64,000 nucleotides of DNA from Oceanobacillus iheyensis HTE831 (GTDB lineage: Bacteria > Bacillota > Bacilli > Bacillales > Amphibacillaceae). The DNA lies in assembly GCF_000011245.1 (NCBI RefSeq), contig NC_004193.1, forward strand, positions 1,714,501-1,778,500. The letters are read 5' to 3'. Made by a program: the position numbers and the translations under genes. This document shows, piece after piece, positions 39,542 through 48,291 of the stretch. Positions within the stretch are counted from its first letter, which is position 1, and every line of letters starts with the position of its first letter. The notes beneath the pieces are model-generated. The model was not told where the DNA came from, did no database searches, and was given only the letters and a program-made list of their open reading frames with translations.

Positions 39542-39574
39542 AAGTCCATGAACATTATATTTTGTGTTTATGGG
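39542..39574 (+). terminator. Terminator of dapA
   Basis: AAGTCCATGAACA pairs with TGTTTATGGGCTT and is followed by eight T. Confidence 0.88.
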
Positions 39575-39587
39575 CTTTTTTTTATTA

Positions 39588-39820
39588 CCTATTGACGGTT
39601 TCCGTCACAATAATTTATCCAGAATTGTTTTCCCGGAGAATGCACAGGAAATCCATTCGGATGCGTTTGGTGATAACGCCCTCACTGAATTAGTTTTCGA
39701 AGGGGGGCCGACCATATACATAGACATGCATTTAACATTGGTGCAAAGGATATGGCGCATGTGACCTTGAAAGCTGTAGATACCGACAACTTGCGCGGGC
39801 TTTTGGGTCACCATGCTTAA
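39588..39820 (+). pseudogene. Leucine-rich-repeat (BspA-like) remnant, frameshifted
   Basis: A translated fragment reads DGFRHNNLSRIVFPENAQEI, then HSDAFGDNALTELVFEGG. It continues in another frame as ADHIHRHAFNIGAKDMAHVT and ends LRGLLGHHA then TAA at 39818. The L..I.FP....I...AF....L..L pattern is that of BspA-type LRR_5 surface proteins. The two frames join at a run of six G (39702-39707); a seventh G would restore one frame. There is no start or ribosome binding site, so this is the 3' end of a lost gene. Its base composition is richer in GC than its surroundings, suggesting foreign origin. Confidence 0.6.
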
Positions 39821-39935
39821 TACATCGATAGTTACCGAGCTTTATTTGATGAAAACTCTAAATAAGAAGGGTACAATATGCCTTAATGAAACATAAGCTG
39901 TTTTATTTTTCACGAAAATGTGGTATGATATATAT

Positions 39936-40077
39936 AGATAATCATATAATAAAAAACGACCACAGTTACCGCTGTGGCCGCTAGATACCCATCCTTATGA
40001 TAGGGGATTGGCGTTATCTAATTCTGAATAGAAAAAAATAGCCCTTACCCATTTGTCGAATAGGGGGCTATTTTTTT
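39936..40077 (+). ncRNA. Putative antitoxin RNA of a type I toxin-antitoxin locus
   Basis: An extended -10 (TGGTATGAT at 39921-39929) begins a predicted RNA convergent to the toxin mRNA. It contains a CCACAG/CTGTGG hairpin (39960-39977) and ends at the shared terminator at 40033-40077. ACCCATCCTTAT (39987-39998) and GGGGAT (40003-40008) recur in the toxin leader region as ACCCTATCCTTTAT (40199-40212) and GGGGAT (40183-40188). Because the genes converge, these direct repeats make the two RNAs complementary there, as in the par/Fst system. The RNA ends are inferred. Confidence 0.6.
40033..40077. terminator. Bidirectional terminator shared by toxin and antitoxin RNAs
   Basis: AAAAAAATAGCCC pairs with GGGCTATTTTTTT around an 18-base loop, with A and T runs on both sides. 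It overlaps the toxin stop codon. Confidence 0.82.
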
Positions 40078-40166
40078 ATGTTAAAAATAGCGACAACGAC
40101 TGCAATTAGCGCTACGACCATCGTAGAAAACGAAATTATAAGCGTAAGTGCTTCGAATGTTGTCAT
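40068..40166 (-). CDS. Type I holin-like toxin (32 residues)
   Basis: ATG 40166 follows GAGAGGGGGTGG and opens a 32-codon ORF: MTTFEALTLIISFSTMVVAL, then IAVVVAIFNIKK. One hydrophobic helix with MTT-E-L at the N terminus and a lysine tail matches the TxpA/BsrG/holin-like toxin family (TxpA starts MSTYESLMVMI). Such peptides insert in the membrane and are silenced by an antisense RNA. An extended -10 (TGGTATAAT, minus strand, about 40245-40253) gives a leader of about 75 bases. The stop lies within the terminator shared with the convergent antitoxin RNA. The locus sits among gene remnants. Confidence 0.8.
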   Translation of the reverse strand: MTTFEALTLIISFSTMVVALIAVVVAIFNIKK

Positions 40167-40445
40167 GAAACCACCCCCTCTCGGGGATAACTCCAACCAC
40201 CCTATCCTTTATCATAGATGATAAATCGAATGAATATCTGTCTCTATTATACCATAAATATCCAACAAATTCCTCCGAGATATTTAAAGAACCCTTATAC
40301 ATCAAGGTTTTCTTTGCTTCAAACCATCACTTTAGAAATACGGTTTATCCCAAATACAAAAAAATTGAATAAATGATTGATGAAAATCCTGTTTTTTTCT
40401 CTTTCTTATATAGCAATTCAATAATAAGAAAGGAGTATAAAACGC

Positions 40446-40640
40446 ATGATGAGGAACTTCAAGGTCCACGACCACGCATACACAAATGTGGCGCTCATGA
40501 AATTTTCATGAGATGTACGGATGGATTAACGGCGCAGGTGATTTTACGATACGCAATGGTATCGCGGTAAAGCTATTTTGGATAATCCAACTATTTATAT
40601 TTATCTTTTGCTGGAATCCTATTGTTCCAACCCTTCTTCA
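40446..40640 (+). pseudogene. Possible decayed small gene
   Basis: AGAAAGGAGTATAAAACGC precedes ATG 40446, which encodes only MMRNFKVHDHAYTNVALMKF and S before a stop. A different frame continues with YGWINGAGDFTIRNGIAVKL. The good ribosome binding site and protein-like continuation suggest a frameshifted gene, but I do not recognise the family. The remaining gap up to 40796 is AT-rich with nothing identifiable. Confidence 0.3.
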
Positions 40641-40796
40641 CAATTCTTTTTTCAAAACCAATGTGTAACTCAAAAAAACAACTGTACAACACAGGGAATG
40701 AGAATATAAAGGTATTAAAGAAACTAGTTAATTAGTCATCTTTACTTGAATGATAAGATATACTAGTTTTATAAATACATAACTAGGGGGAGTGTA

Positions 40797-42443
40797 ATGG
40801 AAGCAAACGTTATTGTTGTTGGGGCAGGGATTGCAGGTCTAGTTGCAACGGTAGAGATAGCGCAATCTGGAAAGAAAGTGATTCTGATTGATCAGGAGCC
40901 AGAATCATCTCTTGGAGGACAAGCCTGGTGGTCATTTGGGGGCTTGTTTTTAGTAGATTCTAAAGAACAACGAAGACTTAACATAAAAGATTCTTATGAA
41001 CTCGCATGGAATGATTGGAAATCTACTGCAGGCTTTGATCGTAAAGACGATGATTGGGGGAGGAAATGGGCAGAGGCATACGTTCAATTTGCTGCTTCCG
41101 AAAAAAGAGAGTGGTTACGTAGTTATGGAATACGTTTCTTTCCTGTTGTCGGTTGGGCAGAAAGAGGTGGTAGTCTAGCTTCTGGACATGGAAATTCAGT
41201 ACCTCGATTTCATATTGTATGGGGAACAGGTCCAGGTATTGTAACTCCATTCGTAGAACGTATGCAATCTTATGTAAAACAAGGGTTAGTCACTTACCTA
41301 CCACGTCATCGTGCGGAGCACCTACTCGTTCAAAATGAAACCGTTTACGGTGTTGAGGGCTCCATTTTAAAAGGTTCTACAGCAAAGCGAGGAGAGGCTA
41401 GTAACAGAATTGTAGTAGATAGCTTTTCATTCAAAGCAGAAAATGTGGTGGTTACATCTGGAGGAATTGGAGCAAACCATGAACTAATACGAAAAAATTG
41501 GCCGGAGCGGCTAGGAAAGCCACCAAAAAATATGTTGAGCGGAGTTCCTGAGCATGTAGATGGAAAAATGTTAGAAGTAGCGGAACATGCTGGAGCGAGA
41601 ATTGTTCATCGTGATCGTATGTGGCATTATACAGAAGGTATTAAGAATTGGAATTCGGTCTGGGAAAACCATGGAATTCGTATTTTACCAGGTCCATCGT
41701 CGATTTGGTTAGATGCAGAAGGAAATCGATTCCATGCACCAAACTATCCAGGATTTGATACATTAAGCACGTTAGAAGCCATACAAAATACAGGATACGA
41801 TTATTCATGGTTTATATTAACACAAAAGATTATTGAGAAAGAATTTGCCTTGTCTGGCTCAGAGCAAAATCCAGACTTAACCAACAAACGAATAAGTGAA
41901 GTTTTAAAAAGAGCACAATCGGGTGCTCCAGAACCAGTTCAAAAATTCTTAAATCATGGAGAAGATTTTGTAACGGCTTCTAATCTAGAAGACCTCGTTG
42001 AAAAAATGAATCAACTGACGGAAAGTCCGTTATTAAAAGTAGAGCATGTAACATCTCAAATCGAAGCAAGAGATCTTCAATTAGCTAATAAATTCACCAA
42101 AGATTTACAGTTAGCTGCTATGTACAATTCTCGTAAATTCCTAGGTGATAAATTAATCCGTACTGCAAAACCACATCCGATATTAAAAGCTGAAAATGGT
42201 CCATTAATTGGTGTAAAACTGCATATACTTAGCCGAAAAACGCTTGGAGGAATACAGACGGATTTATCTGGAAGAGTATTTAATCAACAAAACGTTCTCA
42301 TCAAAGGATTATATGCTGCAGGTGAAGTTGCGGGTTTTGGTGGTGGTGGAATGCATGGTTATAGGGCATTAGAAGGAACGTTTGTTGGCGGGTGCTTATT
42401 TAGTGGAAGAACCGTAGGAAGGTCTATTGCAAGAGGAGAGTGA
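40797..42443 (+). CDS. FAD-binding dehydrogenase (fumarate reductase/KSTD-like)
   Basis: A 548-residue flavoprotein. The N-terminal dinucleotide fold is VIVVGAGIAGLVATVEIAQS followed by SLGGQAWWSFGGLFLV; a C-terminal FAD loop reads GLYAAGEVAGFGGGGMHGYR. The family (FAD_binding_2) includes fumarate reductase-like and 3-ketosteroid dehydrogenase-like enzymes; the substrate is unknown. The GTG/ATG region shows AACTAGGGGGAGTGTA before ATG 40797. It is followed by a PLP-fold III enzyme and an aldonolactone-oxidase-like flavoprotein in the same direction, but with a 190-base gap to them. Confidence 0.85.
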   Translation: MEANVIVVGAGIAGLVATVEIAQSGKKVILIDQEPESSLGGQAWWSFGGLFLVDSKEQRRLNIKDSYELAWNDWKSTAGFDRKDDDWGRKWAEAYVQFAASEKREWLRSYGIRFFPVVGWAERGGSLASGHGNSVPRFHIVWGTGPGIVTPFVERMQSYVKQGLVTYLPRHRAEHLLVQNETVYGVEGSILKGSTAKRGEASNRIVVDSFSFKAENVVVTSGGIGANHELIRKNWPERLGKPPKNMLSGVPEHVDGKMLEVAEHAGARIVHRDRMWHYTEGIKNWNSVWENHGIRILPGPSSIWLDAEGNRFHAPNYPGFDTLSTLEAIQNTGYDYSWFILTQKIIEKEFALSGSEQNPDLTNKRISEVLKRAQSGAPEPVQKFLNHGEDFVTASNLEDLVEKMNQLTESPLLKVEHVTSQIEARDLQLANKFTKDLQLAAMYNSRKFLGDKLIRTAKPHPILKAENGPLIGVKLHILSRKTLGGIQTDLSGRVFNQQNVLIKGLYAAGEVAGFGGGGMHGYRALEGTFVGGCLFSGRTVGRSIARGE

Positions 42444-42635
42444 ATAAGAAAAATTCATTTACTTCTATTTGAAAAATGTGTACTATCAGAATAAATCGTC
42501 TTTATTTTGACTAGGTCTCGTTCATAAAAAAATCTTCACGTTAGAATGTAAGAATGGATGCTATTGACTAGATTAATATCGCTAACCGTCAGTGGAGTGT
42601 ATTAATCGAAGTACTAAAAGTGGAAGGTGGCCAAC

Positions 42636-43814
42636 ATGGATTGGAAAGCAATCATTAAAAATGTACCATTAGATGCCAAACCTCAATTATTATTAGATCA
42701 AAATGCGCTTGAATCAAATATAGCTAACATTGCAAAACAAGCAAACGATAAAAAAATTCGTTTAGCTACCAAGTCAATTCGCTCGATCCCTGTTTTACAC
42801 AAAATCCTATCATCCAGTTCAACATTTAAAGGACTAATGTGTTTTACCGCTTCAGAAGCTTTATTTTTAGTTAAACAAGGGTTTGATGATATTTTAATCG
42901 GATATCCAACATTCGACAAGAAATCTCTCCAAGAAATCGCAACGTTAAATCTTCAAGGGAAAACAATCACATGTATGGTAGATAGTAAAGAACATATTGA
43001 ATTATTAGCAACAATTCAAAAGGAAAATGACGGTCAATTTTACACTTGTATTGAAATGGATATGAGTAATGATTGGGCGGGATTTCATTTTGGTGTACGA
43101 CGATCTCCATTAAAGTCATCGAAAGAAGTAGTTCAACTCGCAAAATTTATTGATGCTCAAGATGGTATATTTCTAAAAGGATTAATGGGATATGAGGCAC
43201 AAATTGCTGGTGTTACAGACAGTAACTCAGAAGAGAAAATGAAAAGTAACGTTGTTAAGCAGTTAAAGAAAAAATCAATTCCTACAATAGCTAAGCGTAG
43301 AGAACAGGTGTACAAATTACTGCAGAAAAATAATATACAAATTGAATTTTTTAATGGTGGTGGAACAGGAAGTCTACAAACAACTTCACAGGAAAAAGCT
43401 GTAACCGAAGTAACAGTAGGTTCAGGTTTTTATGCACCATTATTATTTGATCACTATCGCGATTTCCAATATGAACCCGCATTATTTTTCTCGCTTCCTG
43501 TTGTTAGAAGACCGAAGAAGCATATTTATACATGTTTAGGTGGTGGCTATATAGCATCTGGTAGCATTGGAGAAGATAGGCAACCGCAACCGGTGTATCC
43601 ATCTGATTCTACATTGATTTCTTTGGAAGGAGCAGGAGAGGTACAAACACCTATCCAAACAAAAGCTAACTTATCAATTGGTAATGCAGTTATTTTTCGA
43701 GCTGCAAAGGCAGGGGAAATATGTGAACGTTTTTCTGAAATATTAGTAATTGATAACGGCAAGTGGGTACAGACATACCCAACTTATCGTGGGGGAGGAG
43801 AATGTTTTTTATGA
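42636..43814 (+). CDS. D-threonine aldolase / alanine-racemase-fold PLP enzyme
   Basis: A 392-residue fold-type III PLP protein. ATKSIRSIPVLHKIL near residue 45 contains the PLP lysine, FNGGGTGSLQTTSQE binds the phosphate, and the C-terminal DSD1/D-serine-dehydratase-like domain carries YTCLGGGYIASGS. Relatives cleave beta-hydroxy-D-amino acids or dehydrate D-amino acids. ATG 42636 follows GTGGAAGGTGG. Its stop overlaps the start of the next gene (ATGA at 43811), so the two products are made together and probably act in one pathway. Confidence 0.8.
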   Translation: MDWKAIIKNVPLDAKPQLLLDQNALESNIANIAKQANDKKIRLATKSIRSIPVLHKILSSSSTFKGLMCFTASEALFLVKQGFDDILIGYPTFDKKSLQEIATLNLQGKTITCMVDSKEHIELLATIQKENDGQFYTCIEMDMSNDWAGFHFGVRRSPLKSSKEVVQLAKFIDAQDGIFLKGLMGYEAQIAGVTDSNSEEKMKSNVVKQLKKKSIPTIAKRREQVYKLLQKNNIQIEFFNGGGTGSLQTTSQEKAVTEVTVGSGFYAPLLFDHYRDFQYEPALFFSLPVVRRPKKHIYTCLGGGYIASGSIGEDRQPQPVYPSDSTLISLEGAGEVQTPIQTKANLSIGNAVIFRAAKAGEICERFSEILVIDNGKWVQTYPTYRGGGECFL

Positions 43815-45133
43815 AACACTTCCAAAATTTCAAGTGGCATAATTGGTCTTCTACCTCCAACTGCTCACCAGAACGGATGTATTATCCTCGTTCTATCGAA
43901 GATGTAATTGAAATTGTAAAAGCAGCAACAGAAAATCAACAGAAAATACGAGTAGTTGGTGCAGGTCATTCTTTTACAAATTTAGTAATGACTGAAGATT
44001 GGCTTGTATCTCTAGACTATCTATCTGGTGTTAAGGAAGTCGATCATAAAAATCATACTGTAACTGTCTACGGAGGAACTCGGCTTTATGATTTAAGTAA
44101 AGCGCTAGAAAAGCTTGGATACGCCCAGGAAAACTTAGGAGATATCAATGTACAAAGTATCGCAGGAGCAATTTCTACGGGAACGCATGGCACAGGAATT
44201 CAGTTCGGGAGCATTTCTACACAGGTGAAGGAAATAACCTTTGTAACAGCTGGTGGTAACCTTCTGAGACTTAATGAGGAGAATAACGTAGAAGAATTCA
44301 AAGCAAGTCTAATTTCATTAGGAATGTTCGGTATAATTATTGAAGCGAAAATCCGCGTTGTACCTAGCCCTGTCTATCGTTACATCAGTAACCATGTTTA
44401 TTACCCGACTCTATTAAACAATTTAGAAACGTATATCCAAGATAACCAGCATTTTGAATTTTTTATGTTTCCTTATGCCGATCAAGTCCAAACAAAAACA
44501 ATGAATCCTACAAACACATCTCCAAAAAGCATAAAACGACATCAGTGGAATAACCTCATCGTGGAAAATTATATGTATCAAGCAGTATCTCATCTTTGTC
44601 TATTATACCCCAGTTTAACTAGGTCAGTAAGTCGTCTCTCTGCAAAACTTGTCAGTAAATCTACTATCGATGCGAAGAGTTATCAATTATTTGCTACTCC
44701 TCGTAAAGTTCGGTTCTTAGAAATGGAATATGGAATACCGATAGAGTACTTTCATGATGCTATCCAAGAAATACGAGAGACAATCGTGAAAAATCAGTAT
44801 AAGGTTCATTTTCCGATAGAGTGTCGTACGGTAAAACAGGATGATATATGGCTAAGTCCATCATACAAGAGAGACTCTGCCTTTATCGCTTTTCATGTAT
44901 ACAAAGGAATGGAATATCAGACTTACTTTCGTGACATGGAAGCAATCATGAAGAAATATAACGGACGGCCCCATTGGGGGAAATTGCATCAACAGAAAGC
45001 AAAAGATTTGTGCGAAATGTATCCGAAATGGGATCAATTTATCCAATTAAGGCAGCAACTTGATCCGGAGAGAATGTTCGTTAATCGCTATTTAGATGAG
45101 CTCTTCTATACGGAAGAAAAAGTAAAAGTATAA
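43811..45133 (+). CDS. FAD-linked oxidoreductase, aldonolactone-oxidase family
   Basis: A 440-residue VAO-type flavoprotein. IRVVGAGHSFTNLV contains the His that often binds FAD covalently, SIAGAISTGTHGTG binds the pyrophosphate, and RPHWGKLHQQ with LDPERMFVNRYLDEL is the ALO C-terminal signature. It resembles D-arabinono-1,4-lactone and L-gulonolactone oxidases and B. subtilis YitY. I choose ATG 43811 for its ATGA overlap with the PLP enzyme gene; ATG 43802 lies too close to GGAGGAG. Substrate is unknown. Bacterial relatives next to D-threonine-aldolase-like genes may oxidise sugar-derived alcohols. Confidence 0.85.
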   Translation: MKHFQNFKWHNWSSTSNCSPERMYYPRSIEDVIEIVKAATENQQKIRVVGAGHSFTNLVMTEDWLVSLDYLSGVKEVDHKNHTVTVYGGTRLYDLSKALEKLGYAQENLGDINVQSIAGAISTGTHGTGIQFGSISTQVKEITFVTAGGNLLRLNEENNVEEFKASLISLGMFGIIIEAKIRVVPSPVYRYISNHVYYPTLLNNLETYIQDNQHFEFFMFPYADQVQTKTMNPTNTSPKSIKRHQWNNLIVENYMYQAVSHLCLLYPSLTRSVSRLSAKLVSKSTIDAKSYQLFATPRKVRFLEMEYGIPIEYFHDAIQEIRETIVKNQYKVHFPIECRTVKQDDIWLSPSYKRDSAFIAFHVYKGMEYQTYFRDMEAIMKKYNGRPHWGKLHQQKAKDLCEMYPKWDQFIQLRQQLDPERMFVNRYLDELFYTEEKVKV

Positions 45134-45183
45134 GTAAATAGATGAACAATGGCAAAAGAGATCGGATTTGAGGAGGAATATTA

Positions 45184-45540
45184 ATGCGTTTATTTAAAGG
45201 AATTGGCGATGTAGTTTTACATGTAAATGATTTACAGCAATCTGCTGAATGGTATGCGAAGATTTTAGGAAAGCCTAAGCCAAAAGTAAATACTTCTCAC
45301 CCCGTGCATTGGTTTGAATCTGGAGGTCGAGGGATGTTATTAGATGATAATCGAAATAATCCCGATTATGTAAGACCTTCGTTTATGTTATTGACAGAAG
45401 ATATTGATAAAGCTTATGGATGGATTAAAGAAAATGATGGTATCATCGAAAGAGAGATTGCTAGAGATGATATGGTTTCCTTTTTTGTCTTCTCTGATAT
45501 GGATAAAAATATGGTTATGGTCTGTGAACAACACCAATAA
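45184..45540 (+). CDS. VOC (glyoxalase/bleomycin-resistance fold) protein
   Basis: A 118-residue vicinal-oxygen-chelate protein: IGDVVLHVNDLQQSAEWYAK at the N terminus and FFVFSDMDKNMVMVCEQ at the C terminus, with the paired beta-alpha-beta-beta-beta modules. Metal-site residues are His at position 14 and Glu near the C terminus. The substrate is not predictable. The start ATG 45184 follows GAGGAGGAATATT, 51 bases after the ALO-type gene, so it may extend that operon. Confidence 0.78.
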   Translation: MRLFKGIGDVVLHVNDLQQSAEWYAKILGKPKPKVNTSHPVHWFESGGRGMLLDDNRNNPDYVRPSFMLLTEDIDKAYGWIKENDGIIEREIARDDMVSFFVFSDMDKNMVMVCEQHQ

Positions 45541-45568
45541 TTAACGAAAGTAAAGGTGAGAGAAAACG

Positions 45569-46207
45569 ATGGTGAAAACGATTCTATTTGATTTCGATGG
45601 AACAATTGCAAATACACTCCCATTGTGTTTTGAGGCATTCAGAACCGTGTTTAAGGAGTTCGATCAGGTTATTTTGACTAACGATGAAATAAAAGAGATG
45701 TTTGGTCCATCTGAAACAGAAATAATTCAATTAAATGTTAAGCATCCAGATAAATTGCAAGCGATTGAACGATTTTATGAAGTATATGAAACATTACATC
45801 CGTCATACGTAAAACCAATGGAGGATCTTCATAATTTATTAGATGAACTAGATGGAAATGGTATTAATCTTGGTATTGTTACTGGTAAAGCCAAAAGGAG
45901 TTTAGACATATCCTTGCAACAATTGAATATACGATCAAATTTTGCTGTAGTCATAACCGGAGATGACGTAACTAATCCAAAACCGCATGGAGAAGGTGTG
46001 ATTCTAGCAATGCAAGAATTAAGTGTTACCCCAGAAGAAGTGTTATTTGTTGGAGACAGTGAGGCAGATATATTAGCTGGGAAAGAAGCTAATGTAACAA
46101 CAGTCGGAGTTCATTGGAGTGAAGAAGTTCAATCTGCTGATTTTAATACGAAACCAGATTATTATCTTACAAGCATTGAGCAGTTTTATGTGGAATTATT
46201 ACCATAA
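45569..46207 (+). CDS. HAD-superfamily phosphatase
   Basis: A 212-residue HAD-IA hydrolase. Motif I is LFDFDGTIANTLP (nucleophile Asp), motif II lies in GIVTGKAK, motif III is at NPKPHGEG, and motif IV is FVGDSEADILAGKEA. A helical cap lies between motifs I and II. It is similar to phosphoglycolate phosphatase and PpaX-type enzymes; the real substrate is unknown. The start follows AAAGGTGAGAGAAAACG. The gene ends at a bidirectional-looking terminator. Confidence 0.85.
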   Translation: MVKTILFDFDGTIANTLPLCFEAFRTVFKEFDQVILTNDEIKEMFGPSETEIIQLNVKHPDKLQAIERFYEVYETLHPSYVKPMEDLHNLLDELDGNGINLGIVTGKAKRSLDISLQQLNIRSNFAVVITGDDVTNPKPHGEGVILAMQELSVTPEEVLFVGDSEADILAGKEANVTTVGVHWSEEVQSADFNTKPDYYLTSIEQFYVELLP

Positions 46208-46223
46208 TCCACATAATTAGAAG

Positions 46224-46267
46224 AAAAAAACCTCTATCAACTTATAAAAGTATGTAGAGGTTTTTTT
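46224..46267 (+). terminator. Terminator of the HAD gene
   Basis: AAAAAAACCTCTA pairs with TAGAGGTTTTTTT. Confidence 0.88.
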
Positions 46268-46333
46268 GATTTTTGAAACTTTATTAATAGTGTTACGTAT
46301 GAAAGATTGTAGGAAATGTTAGGAGGTATCATT

Positions 46334-47257
46334 TTGACAAAAGCAGCAATGGAACTAAAGAATCTTTCGAAACAAATTAAGAATAAAGAAATTATCAAAG
46401 GGTTGAATTTCTCCATTGAAAGAGGAGAGGTCTTTGGATTCGTAGGACCCAACGGAGCGGGTAAAACGACAACCATACGTATGATGGTTGGTTTGATGAG
46501 TATTTCAGAAGGAGAAGTATTGATTCAAGGGAAATCCATACAATCGGATTATAAGGAGGCTATAAAAGAAGTTGGCGCAATTGTAGAAAATCCTGAGATG
46601 TATCCATTTCTATCTGGATGGAAGAACCTAAAACAATTTGCTCGGATGATGCCAGACGTAACGGATGAGCGAATAAAAGAAGTGATCCAATTAGTAGGTT
46701 TAGAAAAGGCAATTCACGAGAAAGCAGGACGTTATTCTTTAGGTATGCGTCAACGCTTAGGCATCGCACAGGCTTTATTGCATCGACCATCTATTTTAAT
46801 TTTAGATGAACCTACCAATGGATTAGATCCAGCGGGCATTAGAGAAATAAGACAATACATACGTGCACTTGCTGAAAAAGAAAATGTAGCGGTTATTGTA
46901 TCTAGTCATCTATTAACTGAAATAGAATTAATGTGTGATCGAATTGGTATTATTAAAAATGGAGAACTAATTGCAGTTGAATCTGTACGAAATGAGTCGA
47001 ATGAAGAAAATAGTAAACAAGTGATACAAATCACTACAGATAGCCCTGATAAAGCGCAAGAAATTCTTTCCGGTAAAGATTCATTATCACTTCATAAAGA
47101 AACAGACTCTATTACAGTTAATTGTGAACGGGATGAAATCCCATCTATTTTAAAGGAACTACTTAATCAAGGAGTACTTGTCTATGAAGTACAACAAGTA
47201 AAAGGGTCTCTCGAGGATAAATTCTTTGAACTGATTGGAGAGAATGTCATTGAGTAA
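46334..47257 (+). CDS. ABC exporter ATPase (BcrA/NatA type)
   Basis: A 307-residue ATPase with Walker A GFVGPNGAGKTTTIR, Q loop in GAIVENPEMYPFLSGW, signature YSLGMRQRLGIAQAL, Walker B ILILDEPTNGLDPAG and switch His in VIVSSHLLTE. A C-terminal domain of about 90 residues ends with KGSLEDKFFELIGEN. This type pairs with ABC-2 permeases in exporters for peptide antibiotics, sodium or bacteriocin immunity. The start is TTG 46334 after TTAGGAGGTATCAT. Its stop overlaps the permease start. Confidence 0.88.
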   Translation: MTKAAMELKNLSKQIKNKEIIKGLNFSIERGEVFGFVGPNGAGKTTTIRMMVGLMSISEGEVLIQGKSIQSDYKEAIKEVGAIVENPEMYPFLSGWKNLKQFARMMPDVTDERIKEVIQLVGLEKAIHEKAGRYSLGMRQRLGIAQALLHRPSILILDEPTNGLDPAGIREIRQYIRALAEKENVAVIVSSHLLTEIELMCDRIGIIKNGELIAVESVRNESNEENSKQVIQITTDSPDKAQEILSGKDSLSLHKETDSITVNCERDEIPSILKELLNQGVLVYEVQQVKGSLEDKFFELIGENVIE

Positions 47258-48116
47258 TTTTATTAATCTAGTGAAAAACGAACAAATCAAACTCTATCAT
47301 TTAAAATCTACATGGGTAATGTATATTCTCCTTACGATATTTGTTGTCGGAGGAGCATTAATTAGTAAAATTTTTGGTCAAGAAGGTGTAGTTAGCTCGG
47401 ATTATCAACCAACGTTACACGAATATTATATGAATACACTAGGAGAAGTGCCAGCATATGATGCTTGGGCCTATATGTATGAAAATATGTTTCTTATATC
47501 CGTTATAAGCTTATTTACAATCATTATTGCGTCGAGTATTATATCGAACGAGTTTAAATGGGGAACGATTAAACTCTTATTAATACGCCCTAGTACACGT
47601 GCGAAAATCTTATTATCTAAGTATGTTTCTGTATTCTTATTTGCTATTACGATTATGGCATTTATGATAATTTCTTCATTTATCATAGGTTTAATTTTGT
47701 TTGGAATAAATGGGGCAAATCCTGCTTTAATTGTCGAATCTGGGATGAGTTTCACAGAAACTACCTACTTATCCCAAATACAAAAGGAAATGGTATTAGG
47801 TAGTGCTTCGTTTATTCTCATAACTACTTTAGCATTTACGATATCTACTTTGTTCCGAAGTAGTGCAATGGCAATCGGGATCTCAATCTTTTTACTTCTT
47901 TCGAATCAAATGATCGCATTCTTTTTAAGCCAATATGATTGGGCGAAATATATTCTCTTCTTAAATATGGATTTAGACCAGTATACCGCAAATGGTACTC
48001 CGTATATTGAAGGAATGACGTTAGGCTTTTCGATCACGATGTTAATTATTTACTATATTATTTTTATAGCTATTTCATGGTTTTCATTTACGAAAAGAGA
48101 TGTTGCAGGGAATTAA
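47247..48116 (+). CDS. ABC-2 type exporter permease
   Basis: A 289-residue membrane protein with about six helices: an N-terminal helix with SKIFGQEGVV, then an extracytoplasmic loop and five helices in the C-terminal 200 residues. SNEFKWGTIKLLLIRPSTRA is the cytoplasmic coupling segment typical of ABC-2 permeases of the YhcI/BcrB type. ATG 47247 overlaps the ATPase stop (47257); TTG 47253 has better spacing from GGAG. It works with the preceding ATPase; substrate unknown. Confidence 0.85.
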   Translation, partial: SLSNFINLVKNEQIKLYHLKSTWVMYILLTIFVVGGALISKIFGQEGVVSSDYQPTLHEYYMNTLGEVPAYDAWAYMYENMFLISVISLFTIIIASSIISNEFKWGTIKLLLIRPSTRAKILLSKYVSVFLFAITIMAFMIISSFIIGLILFGINGANPALIVESGMSFTETTYLSQIQKEMVLGSASFILITTLAFTISTLFRSSAMAIGISIFLLLSNQMIAFFLSQYDWAKYILFLNMDLDQYTANGTPYIEGMTLGFSITMLIIYYIIFIAISWFSFTKRDVAGN

Positions 48117-48166
48117 ACGTTTCTTGCCATGTTGATAGAACAATAACATATTTATAGCAACCACAG

Positions 48167-48212
48167 AATAATAGTTCAACATTCAAGTTCAATATGTTGA
48201 ACTATTATTTTT
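48167..48212 (+). terminator. Terminator of the ABC exporter operon
   Basis: AATAATAGTTCAACATT and AATATGTTGAACTATTATT form a 17-bp stem with a 7-base loop, followed by T. Confidence 0.9.
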
Positions 48213-48291
48213 ACAATAAATAAGGGGTAGATAAAGGATTTTTAAAATAAAATGTGGTTTTAATCAAAATTTGTTCCCCAAACGGGCACTT

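Noticed and set aside
40081..40305. 74-codon minus-strand ORF covering the toxin region
   Set aside because: It is out of frame with the toxin, which has the ribosome binding site and family match; the longer ORF is a shadow.
40373..40570. 65-codon plus-strand ORF after the toxin locus
   Set aside because: Its start lacks a ribosome binding site; the site present serves another frame at 40446.
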